Below are positions 46,003-57,160 of a stretch of 64,000 bases of DNA, one piece after another; position 1 is the first letter of the stretch, and every line of letters starts with the position of its first letter. The notes under the pieces are model-generated. The model had not been told where the DNA came from. It worked only from the letters and a program-made list of their open reading frames with translations, and did no database searches. This DNA comes from Trichomonas vaginalis G3 (taxonomy: Eukaryota > Parabasalia > Trichomonadida > Trichomonadidae): positions 5,608,879 through 5,672,878 of the forward strand of contig NC_067206.1 of assembly GCF_026262505.1 (NCBI RefSeq). Direction: 5' to 3'. The translations under genes were made by a program, and so were the position numbers.

Positions 46003-48029
46003 AGAGCTTTCGATTTGACGACAACATTAAATGCCTAAAGAATTTAGTCATGAATGAGAAACAAATTCTCGGCGTTGCTGGTAGCAGTAATGATGTACAC
46101 CTTATGACATTAGAATATTATAACGAACATAAAGATGAACTGAAAGGAGAGAAGGGTGACACCGGACCACAAGGACCACAAGGAATACAAGGAATACAAG
46201 GAATACAAGGACCTCAAGGCGAGAACGGTTTGGATGGAAAGGATGGAAAGGATGGAAAAACTGCTAAATCATGGATATGGGACCTTATAAATACTGGTTT
46301 AACAGCTGCTTCATATGGAGTTCTTCAATACCAAATCGGAAAGATATGGGCAGTACTTGGTGAAGAAGCTTTAGATGACGTTAAAAATGCTTTGAACTTC
46401 ATTTCAAATGGTTCGGATACTATTAAAACTTTATCTGGTTGGATGCAAGAAACAAGGAGTCAAATAGATACTGTAAGACGTATAGCAAACAATGCACGTA
46501 CGGGATTGGATACTTTACAAGAAGCACAAAATACACTAAAGGAAGCAAATGATATTCTTGGCTCAGTATCAGACATGCATGAAGATTGGCTTAAAGGTAT
46601 TGACAAATCTTTAAAAAATCACAGTCAGTCTATTGCTGACTACAAGAAAAGTATAGATTTTTTACATAGTGCTATGGACGTACATGATGGAAGCATAAGG
46701 AACTTACTTAATGCTAACAATAACTTACCAGGAACTATTAAAGCATTTATAAAGTCCTTTGTAAAACCCGGTGCTCTAACATTTAGGTCTTTGAGAGCAA
46801 GAGCATTGAAGTCAAGAGATGCAGAAACTCCAACAGAAGGAACTGAAACAACAGAAACTCCAGAAGAACCACCAAAACCAACAGCTAATGAAATATTGTT
46901 CGAATATTTTCCAAGGTACTCTGTTCTCATTGCATACATTCAAGAAATACTTAAGAAAGCAGACTTGACTTTAGGAGATGATGAAAGTTCTGTATATCTT
47001 TCGTTCCAGTTTCAAATAGCAGAACTTTTGAGACAGATATGCTTAATGTATGACAACATCTCTGATTTCACAAGATATGATGACGACCATGACCCCGAAC
47101 ACGGTGAAGAAGAAGTTTTACAAACATCCATTAAGACAGGAAAGGTTTTAACTCAAAGTCTCATTATTGACACCAAAGATGGCGAAGTGGACGTTCTTCA
47201 AGAGCTGAAGAAAAATACTTCTTCGGGAGGTGGTGGTAGGCATGAACTTGAAATAAATGAGATAGAAGAGAAATTAGCCGAAAAAGCAGATAAAGAACAT
47301 AAACACAATATCTCCGATATAAATGAACTTCAAGCTACATTAAATAGTAAAGCAGATAAAAACCATGTTCATTATATAACTTCAGACGAACAGATTATAA
47401 CGGACTACCATGGATATTTAACACGAAGTGATGAAGCGAAGACAAAAAATGTTAATGAAAGAAGATATAAATACATTCGTGCTAAAGGTTATGACATAAG
47501 CTGTACTGTACAGTATGATGTAGCTAAAGCACCAGAAGCATTTGGTTATACCGGTGAAATTTATGCCTCTACTTTCAATGTTAACGGTGTATTAGTTGAA
47601 CCAAGATTTACTTTGAGAGTTAAGGCAAAAATAACGTTTGAAGATGCTATTAAAAGTAAAGCTGACAAAGTTGAACTCGAAGCAATGAACAAAGTTTTGA
47701 AATCTCATAAACACAACATCTCCGATATAAATGAACTTCAAGCTACATTAGACAGTAAAGCCGACAAGAACCATACACATAAATCCTTCACTACTGTTAG
47801 AGCAGACGACATAATATTGAACTATATCCTTGGTTCAAGTGCACCATTAGAGAATCCAAGTACAAGCGTAAAAGATACACTAAACTCCTTAAATAGTAAA
47901 TGTATGAACATTGAAGGTCATGTCAGAAACTTTGAAACACATGAACTACCAGCAATGTTAGATAAAAAAGCAGATAAAACTTATGTGGATGCAGAACTAA
48001 CAAGAAATTTTCGAAACCAGATACAATGA
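45996..48029 (+). CDS. Collagen-like and phage-type fibre protein, looks whole
   Basis: A 677-codon frame. Near residue 50 it has a collagen-like run of Gly-x-y (GDTGPQGPQGIQGIQGIQGP, then QGENGLDGKDGKDGK). A long coiled-coil region follows (ARTGLDTLQEAQNTLKEAND, SLKNHSQSIADYKKSIDFLH), a Pro/Thr/Glu linker (ETPTEGTETTETPEEPPKPT), and then tail-fibre shaft repeats (EHKHNISDINELQATLNSKA-DKNH; HKHNISDINELQATLDSKAD). It ends KADKTYVDAELTRNFRNQIQ. Collagen triplets and these His-x-His repeats both build trimeric fibres in bacteriophages. The product is likely a host-binding spike anchored at the capsid vertex. It lies between the penton-like gene and the collar gene. Confidence 0.85.
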   Translation: MLKSFRFDDNIKCLKNLVMNEKQILGVAGSSNDVHLMTLEYYNEHKDELKGEKGDTGPQGPQGIQGIQGIQGPQGENGLDGKDGKDGKTAKSWIWDLINTGLTAASYGVLQYQIGKIWAVLGEEALDDVKNALNFISNGSDTIKTLSGWMQETRSQIDTVRRIANNARTGLDTLQEAQNTLKEANDILGSVSDMHEDWLKGIDKSLKNHSQSIADYKKSIDFLHSAMDVHDGSIRNLLNANNNLPGTIKAFIKSFVKPGALTFRSLRARALKSRDAETPTEGTETTETPEEPPKPTANEILFEYFPRYSVLIAYIQEILKKADLTLGDDESSVYLSFQFQIAELLRQICLMYDNISDFTRYDDDHDPEHGEEEVLQTSIKTGKVLTQSLIIDTKDGEVDVLQELKKNTSSGGGGRHELEINEIEEKLAEKADKEHKHNISDINELQATLNSKADKNHVHYITSDEQIITDYHGYLTRSDEAKTKNVNERRYKYIRAKGYDISCTVQYDVAKAPEAFGYTGEIYASTFNVNGVLVEPRFTLRVKAKITFEDAIKSKADKVELEAMNKVLKSHKHNISDINELQATLDSKADKNHTHKSFTTVRADDIILNYILGSSAPLENPSTSVKDTLNSLNSKCMNIEGHVRNFETHELPAMLDKKADKTYVDAELTRNFRNQIQ

Positions 48030-48693
48030 CATTTACAACAGAAATTATAAATGGTGAACCAGCAACTCCATTTGAATTTGTTAGAGGTCTTCAACCAGAT
48101 ACTTTTGAATTTTTCTTGGATAATTCTATTGAACTAACATTACATTATAAAGTGGAACAAATGCAACATTTCATCCGGGAGATACATTCCAAATGGTATT
48201 TGACATAAGTTCTTTAGAATATGTTTATAGAGTTATGAGCATATATGATTTAATATATCCTATAGGAGCTGTTTATACGTCTATGAATCCAATAAATCCA
48301 AACACTTTATTTGGTGGTAGATGGTATGAAATAGTTGACAGTTTTCCATTCTACACTAATACGCAGTCAATGAAGATGGGAGGTTCAAAGAAAATAGGTA
48401 TTGAAAACCTTCCTTCACATATGCATAGGTTCAGTGGAAGAACATCTGTGGAAGGAAACCATTCACATTCAATAACAAAAAGAGGTTATATAAATCTTGC
48501 AGCGGGTTCGGATAGATGGGGAATGAATAGATATGATATCTCAGATGACCCCAAAGATGTTAGCACAGGTATTTTCTGTGGAACTGCAGGAAATCATACA
48601 CATGTTGTAGCTGGTATTACAGACCCAGCAGGTAATGGAAAAGATTATATGCCTCCTTATATAACAATGCACGCTTGGATACGAGTTGGTTAA
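48026..48693 (+). CDS. Phage tail-collar-like fibre tip
   Basis: Follows the fibre gene with a 4-base overlap. The main part (from 48193) reads MVFDISSLEYVYRVMSIYDL then IYPIGAVYTSMNPINPNTLF, GGRWYEIVDSFPFY, GGSKKIGIENLPSHMHRFSG, NHSHSITKRGY, GTAGNHTHVVAGITDPAGNG and ends YMPPYITMHAWIRVG. This is a tail-collar/microcystin-dependent-protein-type domain as in phage fibre tips: I-Y-P-I-G-x-x-Y, a central E-N-L-P-x-H-x-H and a W-I-R end. A 60-codon stretch before it (48026-48208) resembles a linker. Together they may be the distal end of the spike. The A homologue is at 16236-16640. Confidence 0.75.
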
Positions 48694-48712
48694 ACTCTTT
48701 AACTTTACATAA

Positions 48713-49797
48713 ATGAGCTTGAAAGAAGTATTCGAACAACATCCATGGAGGTCATTTAAGAAGTTCAATGAAGCTGCAAAGAGTTGGGGATTTACTAACA
48801 GAGCTGAAGTGAAAAGGTTCTTTGACAAAAAATGTTGTACATCAAACAAAAATAAACCCTTACGACTACTTTTTACCAATTTACTCCAACACTCCCGACG
48901 CATACCAATTTGACACTCTCATTCAAAGCAGAAAAGGAGGACATAAACCATTCCTCATCTTCATAAATGTTAACACTCGTAAAGCATATGCATATCCAAT
49001 GAAAAATAAAGGAACTCGTGAAGTGTTAAGAGTTTTACAAAAGTTTGTAGCAGAACATAACCCAAGTACTTTAACATCAGACCAAGACAGTGCATACCTC
49101 AGCAATGAAATCACAGATTTTCTCATTAAGCATAACATAACTCACTACACTACTGAAGACCATAACCATAACATACTCGGCATCATAAACCGCTTCATAA
49201 GGACGCTCAGAGATTTAAACCAAGAGCGAGACTTTACCGAAGAAACAATGAAACATTTTCTCGAAGTATATAATTCCTCAACACATTCTACAACAGGACA
49301 TACACCAAATTCAATGACACAACAACAAGAAGAAAAGTATATACAAAAGAAACGAAGCCAAACACAAAATATCAGAAATTCAACACAATTTACCCTCATT
49401 CCTGGTACAAAAGTTCGTGTAGTTCTTGACGACAAACCGTTGACAAAGAAACGTTTAAGGTTAAGTAGAAACTATTATATCGTAGACTCTACGCAAGGTA
49501 ATGGATATCTTATAAAAGCTGCTGACGACTCTATTGCGTTTTATCCTCGTCATAAATTAGTTGAAAGTAGTAATGGCAAACTTGCTGAAACCATTGACGA
49601 AGCAAAGCGAGGAGTGGTTATTGAAATACTTGACTACAACATAAACGATGACACTTATAAAGTAAGATAAGAAGGAGGTGTTGAAGATGTTATACCATCT
49701 AAGAACTTGAGAGAGTCAAAGCCAACACATCTGGGACCATTAGAGCGGGAGTACTGGAAAGACAAAAATATGCCAGAAAGAATAAGAAAATTCTTCT
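48713..49797 (+). CDS. Polinton integrase (rve family) with chromo-like C-terminus, broken
   Basis: Starts MSLKEVFEQHPWRSFKKFNE. The core shows AYQFDTLIQSRKGGHKPFLI (first catalytic Asp), AYAYPMKNKGTREVLRVLQK, TLTSDQDSAYLSNEITDFLI (second catalytic Asp) and YTTEDHNHNILGIINRFIRT, followed by a helix bundle (HFLEVYNSSTHSTTGHTPNS). The C-terminal SH3/chromo-like domain reads LIPGTKVRVVLDDKPLTKKR and YYIVDSTQGNGYLIKAADDS. The last part ends PERIRKFF. Homologous to 15251-16210. It joins TIR ends to target DNA; here the target was TGTGT in a satellite. Broken, in about two places. Confidence 0.88.
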
Positions 49798-49835
49798 AAA
49801 CTTTTTCATTAGATGTAAATCAGACAAAATATATT

Positions 49836-49873
49836 TTAGGTGAAGAGGTGAGATCTCACCTGTTTTTTCACCC
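49836..49873. terminator. Palindromic 3'-end element, copy E
   Basis: GGTGAAGAGGTGAGATCTCA then CCTGTTTTTTCACC, 40 bp after the integrase gene. The perfect palindrome AGGTGAGATCTCACCT is at its centre. Confidence 0.55.
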
Positions 49874-49909
49874 TCTTGAATTTTCATGAATTTCCTTAAG
49901 ATAGAAAAA

Positions 49910-49958
49910 ATAAAGTTAGTTTTATTTTATTTATTTTTTTTATTTTGTATGTAAAGAT
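49910..49958 (+). promoter_or_regulatory. T-rich leader before gene X
   Basis: GTTAGTTTTATTTTATTTAT then a T run, TATTTTGTATGTAAAGAT before ATG. Nearly the same leader precedes gene X in A (9124-9182) and the KilA-N genes of A (7856-7912) and B (51720-51773), implying a shared promoter for these cassette genes. Confidence 0.5.
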
Positions 49959-50897
49959 ATGATTTCAACAATCGGCACAACAACAATTCAAACAACAGCA
50001 CCAAACTCGTTAGTCATGAATCCTACGTCAATGTTGGTAGAGATGAAAAACTTCATTCCTTCTTCATATACTTTCGAAACAAAAATCCAGAAGATAAAGC
50101 AAGAACTTTTAACAAGTAATTTAGACTGTAGTGCGAAAGATGAAACAAATGAAGAATATCTTTATGAAATGCAGGACATTATTGAACATTTACCCAAATT
50201 GCCTGAAATCCAACAGCAAAAACTAACTATTCCTGAATTCGACGAAATAGAAGTGAAACCAACTGATTCAGTAGAAATAAAGAAGTTCATACGTAAAGTA
50301 AATTATGAATTCCTTGGTTTTCATTGCAACCATAAAGTTATGGACAAAGATTGCGACATGGTTTATAAAAACATTTCTGACATATATAAATCTGAGGAGT
50401 TTAAGACTTACGATAACTTTGTTTCATTAGTTGCAAAATGTGTTTGGGAAATAAGAGATAAAGATAGAAGAGGCAAAGTATGGAACGAACAAATAAGACC
50501 CGCTATGTTTGAGATGAAGAGCAATTGACGCTTTTAGTTGTTTAGCTGGTTTTATTTCAATGTAATAACGCAAAAATGAACCCGCAATGTTCAAAATGTA
50601 AAGCAGGAATAAGAAAATATAACTACTCAGTCAAAGAGATAGAAACGTATGCGAAACGACTATGCAGACTTAAAGAAAGAAGCAGAAAAGCCAGCAGAAG
50701 ATAAAATGGACATGTTAGCATTTCTGAACAAAAACTATCCAACAGCAGAAGATTTCCTTCTGTCTGACGTCAAGAAGAAGTATAAAGAAACCTTCGGTAT
50801 TGTTAAAACTTTTGACATACTGACAGAAGAAATAGAAGCTACGAAATTGTTTAGGATTTCAAATATACATCGTACAATTCATGTAAAACGCTTGTGA
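49959..50897 (+). CDS. Polinton gene X (B copy), broken
   Basis: Starts MISTIGTTTIQTTAPNSLVM, with an N-terminal part (EMKNFIPSSYTFETKIQKIK) and a central VMDKDCDMVYKNISDIYKSE. The C-terminal part has AEDFLLSDVKKKYKETFGIV and ends NIHRTIHVKRL. It is closely similar to the copy at 8189-9123, also broken. A Cys-x2-Cys pair (PQCSKC) lies in the middle, suggesting metal binding. The function is unknown; its partnership with KilA-N in both elements suggests a regulatory module. Confidence 0.65.
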
Positions 50898-50940
50898 AAA
50901 AAAGAGGTGAAAAAGAGGTGAGATCTCACCTCTTCACCTC
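50894..50940. terminator. Palindromic 3'-end element, copy F
   Basis: Starts inside the stop region of gene X: GTGAAAAAAAGAGGTGAAAA then AGAGGTGAGATCTCACCTCT and TCACCTC. Perfect palindrome at the centre. Confidence 0.6.
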
Positions 50941-51048
50941 AATTATATTTTTGGTCAAAGCTTCCACGAGAGAAAAGATTCTCATTCGCTAAGGATTCCA
51001 AAAATGAAAAAACATTGATTTCGGCTGAGAAAAACAGCAAAACCCTTC

Positions 51049-51111
51049 TTCCACGGGAATAAAGAAATAAAGAAGAAATAAAGTAAATTTTTTATTTATT
51101 CCCGTGGAAGA
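51049..51111. repeat. 16-bp perfect inverted repeat
   Basis: CTTCCACGGGAATAAA (51049-51064) and TTTATTCCCGTGGAAG (51096-51111), with a 31-bp AT-rich loop. It lies in a 350-bp gene-free gap after gene X and next to the tRNA-like sequence, and has no equivalent in Polinton A. Confidence 0.85.
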
Positions 51112-51176
51112 TAGAGCACTTTTATGACACTTTTTATTCACGACAAACAAGACAAACAAAGAAAATAAGAAAATAC

Positions 51177-51250
51177 GGCGCTGTCGCGGTTCGAACCACA
51201 GACCCTAACCCCTCATAACACCACCTTAGACCACTGTGCTACGTAGCCTG
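51177..51250 (-). tRNA. tRNA-like sequence (probably degenerate)
   Basis: On the minus strand a 74-nt segment contains TAGCACAGTGGTCTAAGG, matching the RNA polymerase III A box (T-R-G-C-N2-A-G-Y-N2-G-G), and GGTTCGAACC, matching the B box, at the right distance. The ends GGCTACG and CAGCGCC are only partly complementary, and the anticodon and T stems do not pair well, so it is more likely a tRNA-derived relic or a pol III promoter than a working tRNA. No anticodon can be given. Confidence 0.4.
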
Positions 51251-51289
51251 TCGACATAAGATTTTATAAATTGCATATTTGACGTAAAT

Positions 51290-51665
51290 TTATTTCCATC
51301 TGGCTTCCCACCGCATAAGATATTCATACGTGTTTGTAAGACATTCATTAAACTTCTTTTCTATTGCATCTAATCTTGCGTTATTTTTTTCAATAACTTG
51401 TCTGTATTCTTCATCATCTCCAGCAGTGTTTGGGTCTTCACGTTTAAAATATTCATTGTTAACCAATTTTTTATCTACAAATTTTATTAGTGTTTGATTC
51501 ACTTCGTTATGATAACGGTCATATTCTTTCAATACGTAAGTGAAGACAAAATGCGTCGTACCTTCAATCTTAAAGCTTAAAGAACTTTTCAACACAGTTT
51601 TGAGGGTCTGTCAGTGCGTCAATGAGATAGTATTCGAAGTCAGTCAATAATCTTTTTAAAGTCAT
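51290..51665 (-). CDS. Polinton gene Y (B copy), broken
   Basis: Starts MTLKRLLTDFEYYLIDALTD. The main part has THFVFTYVLKEYDRYHNEVN then QTLIKFVDKKLVNNEYFKRE and ends in a coiled-coil-like helix (RQVIEKNNARLDAIEKKFNE). It matches the gene at 5636-6083 in A. Family unknown. It lies on the opposite strand between gene X and KilA-N. Broken once or so. Confidence 0.5.
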
Positions 51666-51773
51666 TTCATACAGGATAAAATTTAATGTTGTGAAGAAAT
51701 AGTGTTTATCTCAGAAAAAAATAACGCTAATTTTATTTTTATTTATTTTTTTATCCTGTATGTAAGAACAGTA

Positions 51774-52590
51774 ATGTCAACATTAGAGAAACACAACAAT
51801 TGCTATCGTTTCATGAAGCCATAAATGAAGAATACGAGTACATACAATATAACAAACAACTTCGCCTCATTCGTTCGGTCAAAGATGACATGTACCAAAT
51901 GCAAAGTATAATGAATGCTCTTCGTTCTACAAAGCAAGCATATCATTGGTTTGAAAACAACAGACAAAAGAACTTTTAGAAGAATTTTCCTCATATGATT
52001 GCTTCCCTCGGAAAACCGAGAGAAGAGATTCCGTACGAAAATCGCAAGAATTTGGCTCCTGGTTTGAAAGGTTATTATGTTCATAGACTTTTAGTAAACG
52101 CTGTAGCAATGTGGGCTTCACCTCGTTATGCCTGTTATATTTTCATGATGTTAGATGAACTATATAAAGCAGAACGTGGAGAGATGGAAAAGAAACTTCA
52201 AGCAAAAGATGAAGTCATTGAATCCAAAGACAAAAGCATACAGAAAAGAATACCGCGTTCAGTACCAAAAGGAAAGGAAAAGAGTTATAAGTATAATGAT
52301 ATATACTGAAGAGTTGGAGAAAGAAGAAGACAGAGATATGGTTATGTTCATTTAGTGAGAAGAAACAACAAGAGCTTTTATGACTTAGCTAAAATATATA
52401 AATCTGACAGAAACTGGTTCTATCGTGAAAACTTACCGATTTCAATGACACCGAATGAGCAAATAAAGGAAATTGTCAAAAAATACTCTTCCCCAAACAC
52501 ACTATGGACATCAAAGGTTGCACAAACTTACATTCAAAGAAGACTTACCATTGTTAAAGGAAAAAATAACAGAATATTTCGATAACTTCA
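51774..52590 (+). CDS. KilA-N domain protein (B copy), broken
   Basis: Remains of the same KilA-N protein as at 7010-7855. Recognisable parts are FHEAINEEYEYIQYNKQL-like sequence near 51810, then LAPGLKGYYVHRLLVNAVAM and WASPRYACYIFMMLDELYKA, the C-terminal helices of the KilA-N fold. A coiled coil (EMEKKLQAKDEVIESKDKSI) and the tail KRIPRSVPKGKEK follow, identical to A in that stretch. A late part reads FYDLAKIYKSDRNWFYRENL. Likely a DNA-binding regulator. Broken in several places. Confidence 0.7.
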
Positions 52591-52658
52591 AAGAGGAAGA
52601 ATGAAAAATCTAAGCTAATTTTATTTTTTTTATAAAATTTTATCTCATATGAAAGAAC

Positions 52659-52875
52659 ATGAATTTAGAATATTCGGAACTCATGACAGAAGAAGAGAAC
52701 GAACAACATGTAAAAGATTATGCAAAATTTCTGAAGACATACAAAGCATTTAAACAATATCTAAATGCTTCTAAAGATTATGCAAAATTCTGAAGGTATA
52801 TAAAGCTTATGAAAAAGCGTATGAAAAGTTTATACATTGGGGAATTGTTGTAAAATATCGATATGAATACTAACC
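52659..52875 (+). CDS. Small helical Polinton protein with internal duplication, broken
   Basis: Starts MNLEYSELMTEEENEQHVKD. The unit DYAKFLKTYKAFKQY is followed by a second copy with the bases GATTATGCAAAATT repeated (about 52713 and 52777). The start has a T-rich leader and TATCTCATATGAAAGAACATG. It lies convergent to the next gene. Function unknown. Confidence 0.4.
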
Positions 52876-53369
52876 AAAAATATATTTTTGCTTAAATAGC
52901 TTCAGGGTCAATTTCTTCAACCATTTCACTTCCTTCGTCAATGTCAATTGAAGCTTCTTCAACCTTTTGGTAAGAAATTTCTGTATAACATCTTTGTTCG
53001 TTATTGTCTTCAGAGATGAAGGATAATATTTCACATTTGTTTCACCCTTCTTATATTCTTTCTGTTCGGAAAGATTTAAAGCAATACTGAAGAAGTCAAT
53101 ATTAGAGTTCTTTATAACAGTATAATGAGTATCTTTGACATTCACGAAGAAACTCTTTTGTTTCAAAACTACTGCTAACTCTTGTGAAGTATAACGTTTG
53201 CGGTCAATGACAATAGCTAATGGTCTGACATACTTGACCAAACTTAGATCTTTCACAAACTTCTTGTTAAAGATAACATTAACATTTGAAGCATTATTGA
53301 ACTCATTCTTGATGGCAGTAGCGAGAGCATTGTAATGAAAAGAACTTGCAATCTTGCATGTTGTTTCAT
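52870..53369 (-). CDS. Unrecognised Polinton protein before the polymerase, broken
   Basis: The main frame reads KDLSLVKYVRPLAIVIDRKR, YTSQELAVVLKQKSFFVNVK, YTVIKNSNIDFFSIALNLSE, with a Lys-rich end. It is a beta-rich protein of about 165 residues, oriented away from the polymerase. Single-strand DNA-binding proteins often sit in such places, but I see no clear signature and give no function. Broken, with about two breaks. Confidence 0.4.
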
Positions 53370-53459
53370 TAAAATAAAAATATTAAATTATTTTGAAAAA
53401 TAACTTTAAAAAATCTAATCTAATTTTTTCAAAAAAATATTTTTTATTTCCTACTAAAG

Positions 53460-56400
53460 ATGTATCGGAAGTTGTCTAAGTTAAACACTCGGAAATAAAA
53501 CAACTTCTTACAGAAGCTAACATAGATGTTGCAAAGCATTACCGCAACAAACAAAAAAGCACTCGCTGACATCCTCAATGACTATAATGGTGCAATAAGT
53601 TATGATAGAATTCATGAGTTCATAAAGCCGCAACACGGCGAGGACGAAGTCCATGCAATAGCATTTCCTTTAAATGACGTTGCTATTGACTTATATTATA
53701 GACGTTCAGTACCTCATGAAGTAAGAAGAGAAATGTTTGACATAACAAATGCAAACGTTGGTCATACTCGTAAAGCTCTTTCGCATGATGTTCGTCAAGA
53801 GATGTTTGACATAAACAAATGCAAACGTTGGTGAAACAAGAAGAAGAGACGACACACTGAAACAACAGAGAAGAGAGATGTTTAAAAGTGCTATAGAACA
53901 AGTTCGCAAAGCTAACGATGTCATTCGTTCCATTGACGACAAACCAAAAGAAGGTGAGAGATGGTTAAAGAAAGATGAAGAGAATAGGAAGAGAAATGTG
54001 AAGTCAGGCAATAGACTCATTGACTTTAACATCGAAGCTTTAGATGAACCAAACAGAGACTACTTACACAAACATTTCGGTAAGGTTTTCATGAGACTCT
54101 TAGAGAAATTAAAATAAACTCACAACAGAGATGGATGGTATGTTATAAACTTGGTGGAAAGTATGAATGTTCTACGTTAAACCTCAATAATATTGGAACA
54201 TTACTACATCAGCTCTTGAAGGAGAACTTTATATCAGAGATAGAAGCAAATGCTGCAGGTATTGTTGAAATGCACTATGACTTCTTCTTGACAAACATAA
54301 AGAATCTTACCGAAATAAAGATGTATGATTTAACAGAATATGAAGGCTTAACGATGTCAGATGTAAAGAAAGGCAAACCAAAAAAGAGACCATATAGAGA
54401 TGAAAGCACACTGACAAATGACCAGAAAGCCATTTTGGAAGCTCTTAAGCAAACAGGAAACCCAGCACTTATAGAAAGCTTTTGGAAAGATAATGGTGAA
54501 AAGAAGTTTTATAAGAAGAGAAGCGGTCAGTTCTGGAAGTATCTTTGCACATTACCTATAAATCTTGAACGCTACCAAATCTTCAATGAACTGAACAAAA
54601 GAACTGCAACACTTATGACAGAAGACAATTGTTTCGTTTATGCTTGCATTCAGGCTGGAGTAAATGAAGAAACTATTGACCACATGAGAGAAGTCATTCG
54701 TGTTAGAGACTTTCCTCAAAGTAAAGTACAAGAAATTTCTGACGCAACAGGTATAGCATTCAATGTTACCATTGGTTATTTCAATGACTCAAGACATAAT
54801 GAAATAAAGAGATACATACCAAAAGAATGTGAAACTGTTCGAACTATTGACTTACTTCTTGTTGAAGACCACTACATGCTAAATGAAAGATTACCAATGA
54901 CAACATATTTCGCAACTAAATAGAAATTCTCAAAGCTTGTGGTGGAATGAACATTGAGAAACAGATGAAGATTTATACAAAGAGAGAAGATAAATATGTA
55001 GTTATGATAGAACTACACCGCTATGGGATGTTATGAAAACATTGTGGGAGTGCAAATATTTTGAACCTATTTCTTATGGAGAACTTTTCACATATACGAC
55101 TGACTTATATAAACAGAACCTTGCACCATTTAAAGATTTGACATATGCTCCAAAGTATTGTGTACAACTGAAGAAGAAAGCCGAGTCAAAAGAAGTAAAT
55201 AAAAATAAGTGCAAGTTCATTCCTGAGCACGTTTTCTTTGCTGACTTTGAGTGTAGTACCGATGGCTTTCATAAAGCTTTTAACATCTGTTATGACAGTG
55301 AAGATGGTTCAGTGAGTGAAAGCATTTGGGGTCAGAACTGTGCAACAGAATTTTTGGAACGACTTCCTGACAAGAGTTTAATATATTTCCATAACCTCAG
55401 TTATGATATAAACTTCATCTTAAGACACATGACAGAAGTGAAAGGAACTCCCATCATTAAAGGTTCACGAACAATGCAAATAACTGGCTTATATAAAGGA
55501 AGGGCAATTATTATAAAAGACTCTTACAGTGTTATAAATAAGAAGCTTAAACTATTTCCTGCTATGTTTAACTTACAAACAGGACCGAAAGAAGTATTTC
55601 CATTAACTACTACAGCAGTACTTTGTTAGCAAATGACAACAGAACTGGTGTCATTTCTGAAGCATGTAAGTTTATCCGGATGCAGATACATTCATGAAAA
55701 ACATAGATTCCATCAAAGGTTGCAGAATAGATGAAAACCACTTCGACTTAGAAAAGTATAGCACATTTTATTGCAAACAAGATGTAAGAATTTTAAGAGA
55801 AGGTTTTGTTAAGTTCCGCAATGACATATTGAAAGAGTTTGATTTAAACGTTTATGACTACGTTAGTATTTGTTCAATTGCTAACAAATTATTTGAGAAC
55901 AGAGTGTACTTCCCGAATGGAAATCTTTATGACCTCTCAAATAAACCAAGAGAATTTATTTCGAGATGCATTCAAGGTGGAAGATGTATGTTGTCAGATA
56001 ACATGAAACAAAAGAGCGAAAAGAAACTCATTGCTGACTTCGACGCTGTTTCATTATATCCATCAGCTATAGCAAGACTTTATACTTTAGAAGGTAATTC
56101 CAAAGGTTATGAAGAAAGAAATGTTAAGCACAGAGTATCTCATGAGACATTTATTCGATGACGACCAAAAGGAACCCATTGGTGAAAAGTTTATGTCTGG
56201 CTTCTTTGTTCTCATTAAGATAACAGAGATTGGAATACATAGACACTTTCCTTTAATAGTTTGTGACCCTGAACTAAATCCAGAACTTAACGTTCCAGAA
56301 GTTCAAACACTTGCTGTCTTATGTATGTTGACCATATAACATTACAAGACCTCATAAAATATCAAGGTGTCAAATGTGAAGTGTTGCAAGGATACTATTA

Positions 56401-57160
56401 CGATGGAAACAGAGATATTAGAATAAGAGATGAAGTAAAGAAGTTGTTTGAGTTAAGGTTAAAGTATAAGAAAGAAGGAAATCCTTTGCAAGAAAATATA
56501 AAGCTCATTCTGAACAGTATTTATGGCAAAACTATTCTATCTCCTATTGAGTCAAAAATAACCATAGTAATGACAAAGATGCTATAAGATATGCCATCAG
56601 AAACTACAACCATATAGTGAAGTTCGAAGGTTTGGATGGTTCAGATAAAACTATTTTCAAGCTAACGAAAAGCATTTGCAGACACTTTAACTTCTGTCCA
56701 CTTGGTGTTAACATTCTATCATGTCGAAGAGAATAATGTGTGAAGTATTCTGTACTGCTGAGACTTAGGAATGGACATCTTTTATAGCGATACCGACAGT
56801 ATGCATCTCTACAATGAAGATATCCCTCGTTTAGCTGAAGAGTTTGAGAAACGTTATGGAAGAGTTCTCATTGGTAAAAACCTTGGTCAATTTCATAGCG
56901 ACTTTGCAGAAATAACACCTGGAAAACAAAGTTTAGCATACAAGTCAATATTTTGTGGAAAGAAGACTTACATAGACTTACTCACGAATGATTTAAATGA
57001 AGTTGCATTTCACTGCAGAATGAAAGGCGTGAAGCAAGATGTTATTGCTTTAACCGCTAATGAAATGTTTCCTGACTCTGTTCAGTGTTTCTATGATGAA
57101 GATAAAGGTTTAATGGTTCCGCAAGGAAAATTTGACAAAGACTCTGAGTTCAGTTTATGA
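53460..57160 (+). CDS. Protein-primed DNA polymerase family B, broken
   Basis: A gene region of about 1230 codons. The start MYRKLSKLN follows a T-rich leader. The N-terminal third contains basic helical parts (SYDRIHEFIKPQHGEDEVHA) and a domain shared with the A polymerase (DNCFVYACIQAGVNEETIDH, DHYMLNERLP). The exonuclease motifs follow: VFFADFECSTDG (Exo I), IYFHNLSYDINFIL (Exo II) and FYCKQDVRIL (Exo III). The polymerase motifs follow: LIADFDAVSLYPSAIARLY (A), KLILNSIYGKTIL (B) and IFYSDTDSMHLY (C). This order is that of protein-primed B polymerases of Polintons, which replicate linear DNA with TIR ends. The gene is broken in several places, though every motif is visible. Confidence 0.9.

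Noticed and set aside
51177-51250. A working tRNA gene
   Set aside because: Acceptor, anticodon and T stems pair poorly even though both pol III boxes match, so only a tRNA-like call is made.
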